The notes below the pieces were generated by a model. The model made no database searches. It was given only the letters and a program-made list of their open reading frames with translations, and had not been told where the DNA came from. 64,000 bases of DNA from Knufia peltigerae. Taxonomy: Eukaryota > Ascomycota > Eurotiomycetes > Chaetothyriales > Trichomeriaceae. Shown in pieces: positions 17,476 through 29,032 of the stretch; within the stretch, counting starts at the first letter, position 1; every line of letters begins with the position of its first letter. The stretch covers positions 80,268-144,267 of the forward strand of contig JAPDRN010000092.1 in the NCBI GenBank assembly GCA_030247855.1. The letters run 5' to 3'. The translations under genes and the position numbers were made by a program.

Positions 17476-18204
17476 ATGGAGACTGAAAACCCGATGCACC
17501 GTTTGCTGATCGTCGATGACGATAACGATATTCGTACTCTGTTGGCCGAGCAGCTCGGCCGCGCTGGCTATCAGGTCAGCACCGCCGCCGATGGCACCGC
17601 CATGCGACAGTTGCTGGAACGCGAGCACGTGGACCTGATCGTGCTCGACCTCAACCTGCCACGCGAAGATGGCTTGACCCTGTGCCGCGACCTTCGCGCG
17701 CGCTCGAACACGCCGGTGATCATGCTCACCGCGCGCGCCGAGCCGATCGACCGCGTACTTGGCCTGGAAATGGGCGCTGACGACTACCTGGCCAAGCCGT
17801 TCGAACCGCGCGAACTGCTGGCGCGCATCCGCAACGTGCTGCGCCGCACCGAGGCGCTTCCGGCCAACCTGGAGCCGCTGGCGGTGCGCCGTGCGCGTTT
17901 CTCGCGCTGGATCTTCGACCTGGAGCATCGCCACCTGGTCGATCCGGACGGGCGCGTCGTGGTGCTGTCCGGCGCCGAGTTCCGCCTGCTGCGGGTGTTC
18001 ATCGCCCATGCCAACAAGGTGCTCTCGCGCGAGCAGCTGGTGGCCCTCAGCAGCGGCCGCAACTATGAAGCGCAGGACCGGGCCATCGATCTGCAGGTCA
18101 GCCGGTTGCGCAACAAGCTCGCCGATGACGGTGGCCCCGATGGCCTGATCAAGACCGTGCGCAACGAAGGCTATGTGCTGGCCTCGGCCGTCAACCTGGA
18201 ATAA
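17476..18204 (+). CDS. macR: Response regulator (OmpR family) of the MacRS pair
   Basis: This 242-residue OmpR/PhoB-type regulator has a receiver domain (RLLIVDDDNDIRTLL, phospho-acceptor in LIVLDLNLPREDG, switch Thr in MLTAR, Lys in LAKPFEPRELLARI) and a C-terminal winged helix (VLSGAEFRLLRVFIAHANKVLSREQL, then RAIDLQVSRLRNKL). Two starts are possible, ATG at 17476 and ATG at 17494. The longer was kept, though the shorter begins closer to the fold. It faces the macABC operon and is followed 6 bp later by its kinase. Confidence 0.9.
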   Translation: METENPMHRLLIVDDDNDIRTLLAEQLGRAGYQVSTAADGTAMRQLLEREHVDLIVLDLNLPREDGLTLCRDLRARSNTPVIMLTARAEPIDRVLGLEMGADDYLAKPFEPRELLARIRNVLRRTEALPANLEPLAVRRARFSRWIFDLEHRHLVDPDGRVVVLSGAEFRLLRVFIAHANKVLSREQLVALSSGRNYEAQDRAIDLQVSRLRNKLADDGGPDGLIKTVRNEGYVLASAVNLE

Positions 18205-18210
18205 GCCGCG

Positions 18211-19602
18211 ATGAAGCGCCTGCGCCATTTCCTGTCCTCGATGGTAGGACGGCTGTTCGTGATCCTGCTGCTGGGCATGAGCGTGGCCGCGATCGGCGCG
18301 ACCATGCTGGCCAGTTCAAAGCGGCAGCAGGAATTCGAGCGGCAGAACCTGAACCGCATCGCCGATCGCCTGCAGGGCTACATCAACCTGCTCGATGGCA
18401 ACCCGGAACTGCGTGAGCGGCTGTTGGAGATCGGTGGCCCCAGCGTGCGGGCGCTGCAGCCCGGCGCGCGCATCGGGCGGGCCGACAGGGCGCTGATGGA
18501 AGTGCTGGAGGACCGCCCGGGCCCGGTGTCGCGGGCCCATGTGCACTTCGCCTCGTTCCGTTCGTGCATTCCCAAGCTGCAGGACCTACTGCCGCCGCCG
18601 CCGCCGGGTCACCGCAAGCCGCCACACGAACGCGATCCCACCTTCATCCCACCCAAGTGCCGGGCGGTGGACGTGGTGCTCAACGACGGCACATTGCTGA
18701 AGCTCGCCCTGGATTCGCCTGCGATCGCACACAACGGCATCCTTGCCGTGGACCCGCTGTTCCTGACTCTGCTGGTACTGGCCATTGCCGTGCTGGCCTA
18801 CGTGGTCGCTCGCATGGCCAGTGCGCCGCTGCAGGAGCTGGCGGCAGCCGCCGAGGACCTCGGCGATGACCTGCAGCGGGCGCCACTGCCGCTGCGCGGG
18901 CCGCGCGAAGTGCAGCGCGCCGCCGAGGCCTTCAATGCCATGCAGCATCGGCTGCAGCGGCACCTGGCCGAACGCACGCAGATGCTGGCGGCGATCACCC
19001 ACGACCTGCAGACCCCGCTGACCCGGCTGCGCCTGCGCCTGGAAAACGTGACTGACGAGACCTTGCGCGAGCGACTGATCGGCGACCTGGCCGCGATGCA
19101 GGCGCTGGTACGCGAGGGGCTGGAACTGGCCCGCAGTGCGGAGAGTGCCGAGCAGCGCGCCGCGCTGGATCTGGATTCGCTGCTGGGGAGCATCGTCGAG
19201 GACACCGCTGAGGACGGCGCCGACGTCGTCTTCGAAGGCCGCAGCGGCGCGGTGCTGATGCTGCGCCCGTTGGCGATGCATCGCTTGTTCTCCAACCTGG
19301 TGGACAACGCGGTGATGTATGCGCAGCGGGCCCGGGTACGTGTCGAGCGCGGCGAGGACACGATCACGGTGGTCATCGCCGATGATGGCCCCGGGCTGGC
19401 CGATGACCAGCTGGAAGCGGTATTCGATCCGTTCGTGCGGGTGGAGACATCCCGTTCGCGCGAGACCGGTGGTGCCGGCCTGGGCCTGACCATCGCCCGG
19501 GCGCTGGCCGAAAAGGACGGGGGCCGACTGTGGCTGCGCAACCGTCCCGAAGGTGGGTTGGAAGCAGTGGTGCAATGGTCGACCAGCGCCGAGGCGCGGT
19601 AG
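18211..19602 (+). CDS. macS: Sensor histidine kinase of the MacRS pair
   Basis: This 463-residue kinase has an N-terminal helix, a periplasmic region rich in Pro (residues about 40-175) and a second helix (about 185-205). A HAMP segment follows, then the H-box (MLAAITHDLQTPLTRLRLRLENV, His phospho-acceptor) and an ATPase domain with N-box (RLFSNLVDNAVMYA), DDGPGL and GGAGLGLTIA. It should phosphorylate the adjacent regulator. The signal it senses is unknown, and its periplasmic loop has no domain I recognise. Confidence 0.9.
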   Translation: MKRLRHFLSSMVGRLFVILLLGMSVAAIGATMLASSKRQQEFERQNLNRIADRLQGYINLLDGNPELRERLLEIGGPSVRALQPGARIGRADRALMEVLEDRPGPVSRAHVHFASFRSCIPKLQDLLPPPPPGHRKPPHERDPTFIPPKCRAVDVVLNDGTLLKLALDSPAIAHNGILAVDPLFLTLLVLAIAVLAYVVARMASAPLQELAAAAEDLGDDLQRAPLPLRGPREVQRAAEAFNAMQHRLQRHLAERTQMLAAITHDLQTPLTRLRLRLENVTDETLRERLIGDLAAMQALVREGLELARSAESAEQRAALDLDSLLGSIVEDTAEDGADVVFEGRSGAVLMLRPLAMHRLFSNLVDNAVMYAQRARVRVERGEDTITVVIADDGPGLADDQLEAVFDPFVRVETSRSRETGGAGLGLTIARALAEKDGGRLWLRNRPEGGLEAVVQWSTSAEAR

Positions 19603-19857
19603 CCGCAGGGATCGGCACCGGGGCCAGGCGGTGCCGGATGCGGTGACTCCGACGACAGGGTTTGCCCTATCATCTGCATACTTCCCCATTCTTCGTCCGA
19701 TGAGCCTGCCTGTTCCTGCCGGCATGCCGCCCTACGCGGTGCGGCCATTCCCGTTCGCGTCTGCCGCCACCACCGGCATCCGCCGCTGGCCGCCGCCGCC
19801 GCGCTGATGGGCGGGCAGGGGGCGGGCAGGTGCCGGGCGGGGCGCCACGCGAAGAAC
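19603..19857. other. Intergenic region before the diguanylate cyclase
   Basis: A 255-bp stretch between macS and the next gene. I see no convincing gene. The next gene's promoter should lie here, though no clear -35/-10 pair stands out. Confidence 0.5.
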
Positions 19858-22827
19858 ATGGGTCGTCTGCTGCGATTGGGTGTGCTGTGGCTGCTGTTGG
19901 CGATAGCCGCGCCGCTGGCCGCGCAGAGTGGCGCGCCGCCACTGCGCGACTACGCCATCGACGTATGGACCTCGCGCAATGGTCTGCCGCACAACTCGCT
20001 ACGCGACATCGCGCAGACCCCGGAAGGCCACCTGTGGTTCGCCACTTGGGAAGGCCTGGTGCGCTACAACGGCCTGGATTTCACCGTGTTCGACCGCAGC
20101 ACGCGGCCAGGGCTGCGCGACAACGGCATCGGCGCGCTGCTGGTCGACCCGCAGGGCGGGCTGTGGATCAGCGACTCGCGGGGCAATGTCAGCCACCGCG
20201 GCAGCGATGGCCAGTGGCGGGTCTGGGAGCACCAACCGGATACGCCGCAGGTGCTGATCCAGTCCATGCAGATGGACAGCCAAGGGCGCCTGTGGCTGTT
20301 GTACGAGGGCAAGGGCATCGGCTATCTGACCCCGGACAAGGGCATCGTCTACCAGCACCCGCCGTCGGGCCTGCCGCTGGCGATGAGTTTCACCAAGATG
20401 GCGGTCGATGCGCAGGACCGGGTCTGGATCGGCACCCTCGACGGCCTGGTGCTGCGCGACACCGACGGCGTACTGCAGCGCGCGCCGGCAGCGTGGGGCG
20501 TGGACAGGGGCCTGTCGTGGCCCTATCGGGCACCCGATGGCACGCTGTGGATCGTCGCGGGCGAGCGCCTGTACCGGGTGGAGGATGATCGCCTGGTACT
20601 GGTGCACCGGTTGCCCGGCCAGTTGCACTTGACCGCCATGCTGCAGGATCGCCATGGCGACCTGTGGCTGGGCACCGAGAACCAGGGCCTGCTGCGCATC
20701 TCGGCGCATGGCCTGGAGCGCTTGCCGGCAGGTCTGAACCTGCCCGGCGGGCGTGTGGTCAGCCTGCGCGAAGACGCTGAGGGCAGCATCTGGGTGGGTG
20801 CCAACGGGGGCCTGTATCGCCTGCGCGAAACGCTGTTCAGCAGCTACACCGAACGCGACGGTCTCAGCGGTGACTACGTGCGCACGGTGCTCGAAGACCG
20901 TGATAGCCACCTGTGGGTGGGCAGTGCCAGCGGCCTGGACCTGCAGACCGCCGACGGTCGATTCCGCGCGATGCCGCTGCACAACCGCGGTGGCAAGGCG
21001 CCCTCGGTGCTGAGCCTGGCGCAGGATGCTGGTGGCGATCTGTGGGTGGGCACCTTCGGCGACGGCATCTACCGGTTGCGCGCCGATGGACGGCTTCGCC
21101 ACAACTACGCCGCGGCCGATGGCCTGCCCGGCGGCAACATCCGCGCGATCAGCATCGCGCCTGACGGCGTGGTCTGGGCGGGGACGCAGAAGGGCGTGGT
21201 CCGCATCGAGGGTGACGAGGTGAGCGTGCCCACGGTTCCCGGCATGCCGGGAGGCCTCACCACCGCGCTGGAACACGATCACCAGGGAAATCTGTGGATC
21301 GGCACCATTGAAGGCGTCCGCGTGCTGCGTGGTGATCGGGTGCAGTCGATCGACCTGGCGCCGCTGGGCGGTGGCCGCAGCGTGTTCGGCTTCCACCAGA
21401 TCGGCGATGCGATGTGGATCAGCAGTGACCGTGGGCTGTATCGCTGGCAGCGGGGCACACTGGCGCGCGTGGGCCTGGAGCAGGGCATGCCGGTGGATGC
21501 GGTGTTCCAGCTGGTGCCCGACCGCCTGGGCAATGTGTGGATCAGCAGCAACCGCGGTGTGCTGCGTACCGATATGGCAACGCTCAACGCCGTGGCCGAT
21601 GGGCGCGCGCCGCGGGTAACCGTGGAGCGTTACAACGAAATCGACGGCATGGCCAATGCGCAGGCCAACGGCAGCTCCGGACCCTCGGCGATCCTGCGCC
21701 AGGATGGCACGTTCTGGGTGGTGACCGCCGGTGGCCTGAGCACGGTCGATCCGCAGCGGCTGCAGCGTTTCCGCGAGCGTCCGGCGCCACCTGCGGCAAT
21801 CGAGAACGTGCAGGTGGACGGTGCGCCGGTGCACTGGGAAGGCCGCGAGCGCAACCTGATTCCAGGTGGGCGACGGCTTGCGGTGAGCTACGTGGGCCTG
21901 AGCTATCTGATGTCCGACCGCATCCGCTACCGCACGCGGCTGGAGGGTCTGGACAGCGGCTGGGTGGAGCGTGGTCCGCAGCGCAGCGTGGAGTTCGTTG
22001 GCCTGCCGCCGGGCGATTACACACTGCACGTCGCCGCTTCGCACCCAGGCGGCAGCTGGGGCCATCAGGAGGCAGTGTGGAGCTTCACTGTCGAGCCGTT
22101 CTGGTGGCAGCGGCGCAGCGTACAGGCGCTGACCGGGCTGGTGCTGCTGGCCGCGCTGGTGGCGCTGTACCGTTTCCTGCTGAAGCAGTACAAGGCCAGC
22201 AACCTGCGCCTGGCACGGCGCGTGGACGAGGCAACATTCGACCTGCAGGCGCAGACCGTGCACCTGCAGGCGTTGAACCAGGAAAAGACCGAGCTGGCCG
22301 AGCGCCTGGCGCGGCAGGCCGAGGCATTCGAACGGCAGGCCCGCGAAGACGCGCTGACCCGGTTGGCCAATCGTCGCGGTTTCGACGAGGCGCTGGCCCG
22401 CGACTTCGCCCGCGCCCAGCGCAGCGGCCATCCGCTCTGCCTGGTGGTGCTGGACATCGACCACTTCAAGGACGTCAACGATCAGCACAGCCACAGCATT
22501 GGTGATGCGGTATTGGTGGAAGTAGCCCAGGTGATCGCAGCGGCCAGTCGCGATTCGGACCTGCCGGCACGCACCGGCGGCGAAGAATTCGCACTGCTGC
22601 TCAACGACACCCGGCTGGAGGAGGCGGCGCAACTGTGCGCGCGCCTGCGTGGCCTGTTCCATGACCACCCGGACTGGGCCGGCATACCCGGCCTGCGGGT
22701 GACTTTCAGTGCCGGCCTGGTGGAACTGGATGGCGACGACCGCACCCCGGCGCTGCTGTACCAGCGTGCCGACCGCGCGTTGTACCGCGCGAAGAGCGAC
22801 GGCCGCGATCGTACGAGTATCGGTTGA
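19858..22827 (+). CDS. Diguanylate cyclase with periplasmic two-component-propeller sensor
   Basis: This 989-residue protein has a signal peptide (residues about 1-22) and many beta-propeller repeats of the LWxGTxxGLxR type (about 30-660). A Y_Y_Y domain (about 680-745), one membrane helix (about 754-776), a coiled-coil linker and a C-terminal GGDEF domain follow. The catalytic motif GGEEF is at 907-911, preceded by RDSD in RxxDxxxRxGGEEF, so the inhibitory I-site is also present. It should make cyclic di-GMP in response to a periplasmic ligand. It is not in an operon, and its ligand is unknown. The start at 19858 begins the signal peptide directly. Confidence 0.92.
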   Translation: MGRLLRLGVLWLLLAIAAPLAAQSGAPPLRDYAIDVWTSRNGLPHNSLRDIAQTPEGHLWFATWEGLVRYNGLDFTVFDRSTRPGLRDNGIGALLVDPQGGLWISDSRGNVSHRGSDGQWRVWEHQPDTPQVLIQSMQMDSQGRLWLLYEGKGIGYLTPDKGIVYQHPPSGLPLAMSFTKMAVDAQDRVWIGTLDGLVLRDTDGVLQRAPAAWGVDRGLSWPYRAPDGTLWIVAGERLYRVEDDRLVLVHRLPGQLHLTAMLQDRHGDLWLGTENQGLLRISAHGLERLPAGLNLPGGRVVSLREDAEGSIWVGANGGLYRLRETLFSSYTERDGLSGDYVRTVLEDRDSHLWVGSASGLDLQTADGRFRAMPLHNRGGKAPSVLSLAQDAGGDLWVGTFGDGIYRLRADGRLRHNYAAADGLPGGNIRAISIAPDGVVWAGTQKGVVRIEGDEVSVPTVPGMPGGLTTALEHDHQGNLWIGTIEGVRVLRGDRVQSIDLAPLGGGRSVFGFHQIGDAMWISSDRGLYRWQRGTLARVGLEQGMPVDAVFQLVPDRLGNVWISSNRGVLRTDMATLNAVADGRAPRVTVERYNEIDGMANAQANGSSGPSAILRQDGTFWVVTAGGLSTVDPQRLQRFRERPAPPAAIENVQVDGAPVHWEGRERNLIPGGRRLAVSYVGLSYLMSDRIRYRTRLEGLDSGWVERGPQRSVEFVGLPPGDYTLHVAASHPGGSWGHQEAVWSFTVEPFWWQRRSVQALTGLVLLAALVALYRFLLKQYKASNLRLARRVDEATFDLQAQTVHLQALNQEKTELAERLARQAEAFERQAREDALTRLANRRGFDEALARDFARAQRSGHPLCLVVLDIDHFKDVNDQHSHSIGDAVLVEVAQVIAAASRDSDLPARTGGEEFALLLNDTRLEEAAQLCARLRGLFHDHPDWAGIPGLRVTFSAGLVELDGDDRTPALLYQRADRALYRAKSDGRDRTSIG

Positions 22828-22840
22828 TCCAGTGCAAAGC

Positions 22841-22863
22841 ATCCACGCGTGGCGTGGATCTAC
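22841..22863 (-). repeat. SMAG-type palindrome (minus orientation)
   Basis: ATCCACGC-gtg-GCGTGGAT then CTAC, that is GTAG on the minus strand. It is followed by an imperfect GTGCC...GGCAC palindrome to about 22890. Confidence 0.8.
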
Positions 22864-22960
22864 TGGGGTGCCGTACCAACGGTTGGCACCCATCGAGCGC
22901 AGCGATCCGCTGTTGCTCCCGCTCTTCTGATCTTTCCGTGGCGCCCAGGAAACTGTCGAA

Positions 22961-23064
22961 GGCCGGGCAGGGTGGGTTCGCGGGGGTATCCGCGCCATGG
23001 ATGGCGCGGCTAAGCCTCCAGGGACGGATTCACGGCGTCCGCCGCGAACCCACCTTGCCCGGCC
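22961..23064 (+). repeat. Structured element, copy A: 23-bp outer stem around a conserved core
   Basis: Arms at 22961-22983 and 23042-23064 are complementary except for one position. Inside is a second hairpin CCGCGCC-atggat-GGCGCGG, then a core reading AAGCCTCCAGGGACGG...TTCACGGCGT. The same layout and core recur at 31576-31667 with a different outer stem. It lies between convergent genes (the cyclase and rnt). I know no name for it. Confidence 0.75.
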
Positions 23065-23116
23065 CAACCGATGAATCGCTGTCAGCCCGCCACGAGGGGC
23101 TCCGCCGTTGGCCGCC

Positions 23117-23776
<660 letters not shown>

Positions 23777-23809
23777 CTAGCAGAGCGACCCTGAGCGCCC
23801 GGGATCCGG

Positions 23810-25151
<1,342 letters not shown>

Positions 25152-25159
<8 letters not shown>

Positions 25160-25964
25160 GGGCGGCTCCAGCATGCGCGGCCTGCAGGCGATGGATGGTC
25201 TGCAGCTCGCCCCGCAGCTCGGCGTAAGGCGGGAAGTTGAAGTCGCGTTCGAGCAGGGTAGGGCGTGGGCCGATGCGGGCGTAGGTGCGCGCCAGCAGGT
25301 CCCACACCGGGTCGATCACCGGGCTGCCGTGCGTGTCGATCTTCAGGTCCGGAGCGTCGTCCAGGTGCCCGGCCACGTGCAGGCAGACGATGCGCTGCGC
25401 GGGCAGGCCGGCAATGAAGGTATCGGCGTCGTAGCCGTGGTTGCAGGCATTGACGTACACGTTGTTGACGTCCAACAGCAGATCGCAGTCGGCCTCGGCC
25501 AGCACCGCATTGGTGAAGGCCAGTTCGTCCATCATCGGCTCCGGCGCCAGGTAGTACGACACGTTTTCCACGGCGATGCGGCGGCCGAGGATGTCCTGCA
25601 CGCGGGCGATGCGTGCAGCGGTGTGGCGTACCGCTTCATCGGTGAATGGAATCGGCAGCAGGTCGTACAGATGACCCTCGTCGCTGCAGTAGCTCAGGTG
25701 TTCGCTGTACAGCGGCACCCGGTGTTGCTCAAGAAAAACACCCACCTGCGCCAGCAGCTGGGTATCCAGTGCTGCGCTGCCGCCCAGTGACAACGACAGG
25801 CCATGGCAGCTCAGCGGATGGCGCGCCGCCAGTTCGGCCAGCGCGTCACCGGCGGGGCCGCCGACACCGATCCAGTTCTCCGGCGCGCACTCGAGGAAAT
25901 CGAAATCACCGGCCGGTGCGTCGCGCAGGTCCTGCAGCAGGGCGCGGCGCAGGCCCAGGCCCAC
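25152..25964 (-). CDS. hvfB: HvfB, multinuclear non-heme iron RiPP oxidase (DUF692/MNIO)
   Basis: This is a TIM-barrel DUF692 enzyme of about 270 residues. Family motifs are present: FLECAPENWIG, CHGLSLSLGG, LYSEHLSYC, VENVSYYL, LLLDVNNVYVNACNHG, CLHVAGH, DTHGSPV and LLERDF. These include the His, Asp, Glu and Asn residues that bind two or three iron ions. MNIO enzymes convert cysteine in precursor peptides to oxazolone-thioamide or thiooxazole groups. The start is uncertain. No ATG lies between the hvfA stop and the conserved domain, so the GTG at 25964 was chosen, 49 bp after the hvfA stop, although its ribosome-binding site is weak. Confidence 0.88.
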
Positions 25965-26013
25965 GGCCGCCGCGGGGAGCGGCGACCGCGGGTGGACGAC
26001 GCCGGCGCGGACG

Positions 26014-26421
<408 letters not shown>

Positions 26422-26480
26422 CTACTCAACGAATCCTCGCCGGGAGTTCAAATTTTCGTGAGAAGTATTGCGATACCAAC

Positions 26481-26511
26481 AAAAAAGGCCGCTGTCGCGA
26501 GGACAGCGGCC
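26481..26511 (-). terminator. Terminator of the pst-phoU transcript
   Basis: On the minus strand GGCCGCTGTC-ctcgc-GACAGCGGCC is followed by TTTTTT, 35 bp past the phoU stop. Confidence 0.85.
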
Positions 26512-26545
26512 ACCTTGGAGTCGAATCCGGTGTTGCAGTGCAGTA

Positions 26546-27253
26546 TCAGATATCGCCCGCGCTGGAGGTCTCGTCGCGCTTCTGGCGCGGTGGCAGCGGC
26601 TGTTCGCCATGCACCAGGAACCACACGTTCTCGGCGATGTTGGTGGCGTGGTCACCCACGCGCTCCAGATTCTTGGCCATGAACAGCAGATGGGTGCACG
26701 GGGTGATGTTGCGCGGGTCTTCCATCATGTAGGTCAGCAGCTCGCGGAACAGCGCGGTGTACTGCGCATCCAGGCGGGCGTCGTCCTCGCGCAGTTCCAG
26801 CGCGGCATCGGCATCGTTGTCGCGGTAAGCGGCGATGGCGCGGCGGACCTGCTGCGCAGCCAGACGGCCGAGGGCGCGCAGGCCCTGGATCTGCGGCAGC
26901 GGCGGCACCTTGCCCAGCGCGATGGAGCGCTTGGCGACGTTGGCTGCGTAGTCGCCGATGCGTTCGATATCGGCCGGAATGCGCAGGCCGGCGAGAATCT
27001 CGCGCAGGTCGCGCGCCATCGGGCCGCGCAGCGCCAGGCGCATCACGTCGTGGCTGATCTGCTGTTCCAGCGAATCGATCGCTTCATCGTTGGCGATGAT
27101 GCGATGGGCGGCGTTCTCATCGCGTTTCTCGATGACGTCCATCGACGCCTCCAGCTGGGCGACGGCCATCTCGCCCATGCGCACGATTTCGGCCACCAGG
27201 CGCTGCTGCTCTTCGTCGTAGCTTTTGACGATGTGGTCGTTGGGAAGGTTCAT
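26546..27253 (-). CDS. phoU: Phosphate signalling protein PhoU
   Basis: This 235-residue protein consists of two three-helix PhoU repeats, each with the acidic metal-binding motif pattern (NDEAIDSLEQQISHDVMRLAL..., RIPADIERIGDYAANVAKR, then DDARLDAQYTAL and NLERVGDHATNIAENVWFLV). PhoU links the Pst importer to PhoR and turns the Pho regulon off when phosphate is plentiful. It is the last gene of the pst operon. A SMAG palindrome separates it from pstB. Confidence 0.95.
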   Translation of the reverse strand: MNLPNDHIVKSYDEEQQRLVAEIVRMGEMAVAQLEASMDVIEKRDENAAHRIIANDEAIDSLEQQISHDVMRLALRGPMARDLREILAGLRIPADIERIGDYAANVAKRSIALGKVPPLPQIQGLRALGRLAAQQVRRAIAAYRDNDADAALELREDDARLDAQYTALFRELLTYMMEDPRNITPCTHLLFMAKNLERVGDHATNIAENVWFLVHGEQPLPPRQKRDETSSAGDI

Positions 27254-27267
27254 GGTCTGCAATCCAG

Positions 27268-27290
27268 GTAGAGCCAGGCCGCGCCTGGCT
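27268..27290 (+). repeat. SMAG-type palindrome between pstB and phoU
   Basis: GTAG + AGCCAGGC-cgc-GCCTGGCT, perfect stem. A hairpin here could stabilise or process the mRNA between pstB and phoU. Confidence 0.8.
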
Positions 27291-27318
27291 GGGACATGTG
27301 GCGAAGCGTCAGCGCCGA

Positions 27319-28176
27319 TCAGCCAAAGCGACCGGTGATGTAATCCTCGGTCTGCTGCTTGGACGGCTGCGAGAAGATCACTTCGGTGCGGTCGTGCTCG
27401 ATCAGGTCGCCCAGGTACATGAAGGCGGTGTAATCGGACACGCGTGCGGCCTGCTGCATGTTGTGGGTGACGATCACGATGGTGTATTCGTGCTTCAGCT
27501 CTTCCACCAGCTGCTCGATGCGGCTGGTGGAGATCGGATCCAGCGCCGAGGTCGGCTCGTCCAGCAGCAGCACCGACGGGCGCAGGGCCACGGCACGGGC
27601 GATGCACAGGCGCTGCTGCTGGCCACCGGACAGGCCCAGCGCGCTCTGGTTGAGCTTGTCTTTCACTTCGTCCCACAGTGCGCCCTGGCGCAGCGCGTGT
27701 TCGACACGGTCGGCCATGTCCGCCTTGGACAGCTTCTCGTGGTGGCGGATGCCGTAGGCCACGTTCTCGAAGATGGTCATCGGGAACGGCACCGGCTTCT
27801 GGAACACCATGCCGACCTTGCTGCGCAGGCGGTTCATCGGGTACTTCGGCGACAGGATGTTCTCGCCGTCGAGGATCACCTCACCGCGCGCTTCCAGCTT
27901 CGGGTACAGCGCGTAGATGCGGTTGAAGATGCGCAGCAGGGTCGACTTGCCGCAACCGGAGGGACCGATCAGCGCGGTCACGCGCTTTTCCGGGATCTCC
28001 AGGTTGATGCCCTTCAGGGCGTGGAACTTGTCGTAGTAGAAGTCCAGTCCACGCGCGGCGAGCTTGACCGGTGCCGGAGCGTGCAGGTTCTCGTGCGAGG
28101 CCGGCACCACGATGCGCTGCATCGGCACGGCGTTGGAAAGGTCGTTCATGGCGGTATCCACGGAAAGGTCAGTCAT
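27319..28176 (-). CDS. pstB: Phosphate ABC importer ATPase PstB
   Basis: This 285-residue ATPase has Walker A GPSGCGKST, the Pst-type MVFQKPVPFPMTIFENVAYG, signature LSGGQQQR, Walker B VLLLDEPTSALD and H-loop VIVTHNMQQAARVSD. It powers the PstAC permease. The ATG at 28176 overlaps the pstA stop by 8 nt. An internal ATG at 28149 is the main alternative. Confidence 0.96.
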   Translation of the reverse strand: MTDLSVDTAMNDLSNAVPMQRIVVPASHENLHAPAPVKLAARGLDFYYDKFHALKGINLEIPEKRVTALIGPSGCGKSTLLRIFNRIYALYPKLEARGEVILDGENILSPKYPMNRLRSKVGMVFQKPVPFPMTIFENVAYGIRHHEKLSKADMADRVEHALRQGALWDEVKDKLNQSALGLSGGQQQRLCIARAVALRPSVLLLDEPTSALDPISTSRIEQLVEELKHEYTIVIVTHNMQQAARVSDYTAFMYLGDLIEHDRTEVIFSQPSKQQTEDYITGRFG

Positions 28177-29032
28177 GGGAGATACGGTTGCGCAGCAGGA
28201 AGCCGCGAGCGGCAAGGCTGACAAGCAACACGAAGACAGTCAGCACCAGGGCACCTGCCCAGGCCAGCACCTGCCAGGATTCATACGGGCTGCCGGCGAA
28301 CTGGTTCATCACCACGGGCACCGAGGCCATCGGCTGGAACACGTTGCTGTTCCAGTACTGGTTGCCGAAAGCGGTGAACAGCAGCGGTGCGGTCTCGCCG
28401 GAAATGCGTGCCAGCGCCAGCAGGATGCCGGTAATGATGCCGGCCGAGGCACTGCGGTACAGCACCTGCACGATCACCTTCCACTGCGGGATGCCCAGCG
28501 ACAGGGCGGCTTCGCGCATCTGCGAAGGCACCAGGCGCAGCATCTCGTCGGTGGTGCGCACCACCACCGGCAGCACGATGAATGCCAGCGACAGTGCACC
28601 GGCGAACGCGGAGAAGCTGCCGCCGGTCTGCATCACGTACAGGGTGTAGACGAACAGGCCCAGCACGATGGACGGGGCCGACAGCAGGATGTCGTTGACG
28701 AAGCGGACCACGGTGCCGGCCTTGCGGGCGTTGCCGTACTCGGCCAGCCAGGTGCCGGCCAGCACGCCCAGTGGGGTGCCGATGCCGATCGCCAGTGCAC
28801 ACATCACCGCACTGCCGAAGAAGGCGTTGGCAAGACCGCCTTCCTGCATTGGCGGCGGTGTCATCTTGGTGAACAGATCCAGGTTGATGCCGGCCAGGCC
28901 CTTGGAGGCCAGGGTGAACAGGATCCAGCCGAGGAAGAACAGGCCGAACAGCGCAGTGGCGCAGGACATCGTGATGGCGATGACATTGCCGATGCGGCGG
29001 CGCAGGTACAGGGAGTCAGCGGTGCTGGACAT
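28169..29032 (-). CDS. pstA: Phosphate ABC importer permease PstA
   Basis: This 287-residue inner-membrane permease has six predicted helices and the ABC-permease EAA loop near REAALSLGIPQWKVIVQVLY. It pairs with PstC to form the channel. Its start overlaps the pstC stop by one base (29032). Confidence 0.95.
   Translation of the reverse strand: MSSTADSLYLRRRIGNVIAITMSCATALFGLFFLGWILFTLASKGLAGINLDLFTKMTPPPMQEGGLANAFFGSAVMCALAIGIGTPLGVLAGTWLAEYGNARKAGTVVRFVNDILLSAPSIVLGLFVYTLYVMQTGGSFSAFAGALSLAFIVLPVVVRTTDEMLRLVPSQMREAALSLGIPQWKVIVQVLYRSASAGIITGILLALARISGETAPLLFTAFGNQYWNSNVFQPMASVPVVMNQFAGSPYESWQVLAWAGALVLTVFVLLVSLAARGFLLRNRISHD

Noticed and set aside
22961..23064. Integron attC site
   Set aside because: The paired ends lack the attC core triplets (AAC and GTT), there is no integrase gene, and both copies sit in ordinary intergenic DNA.
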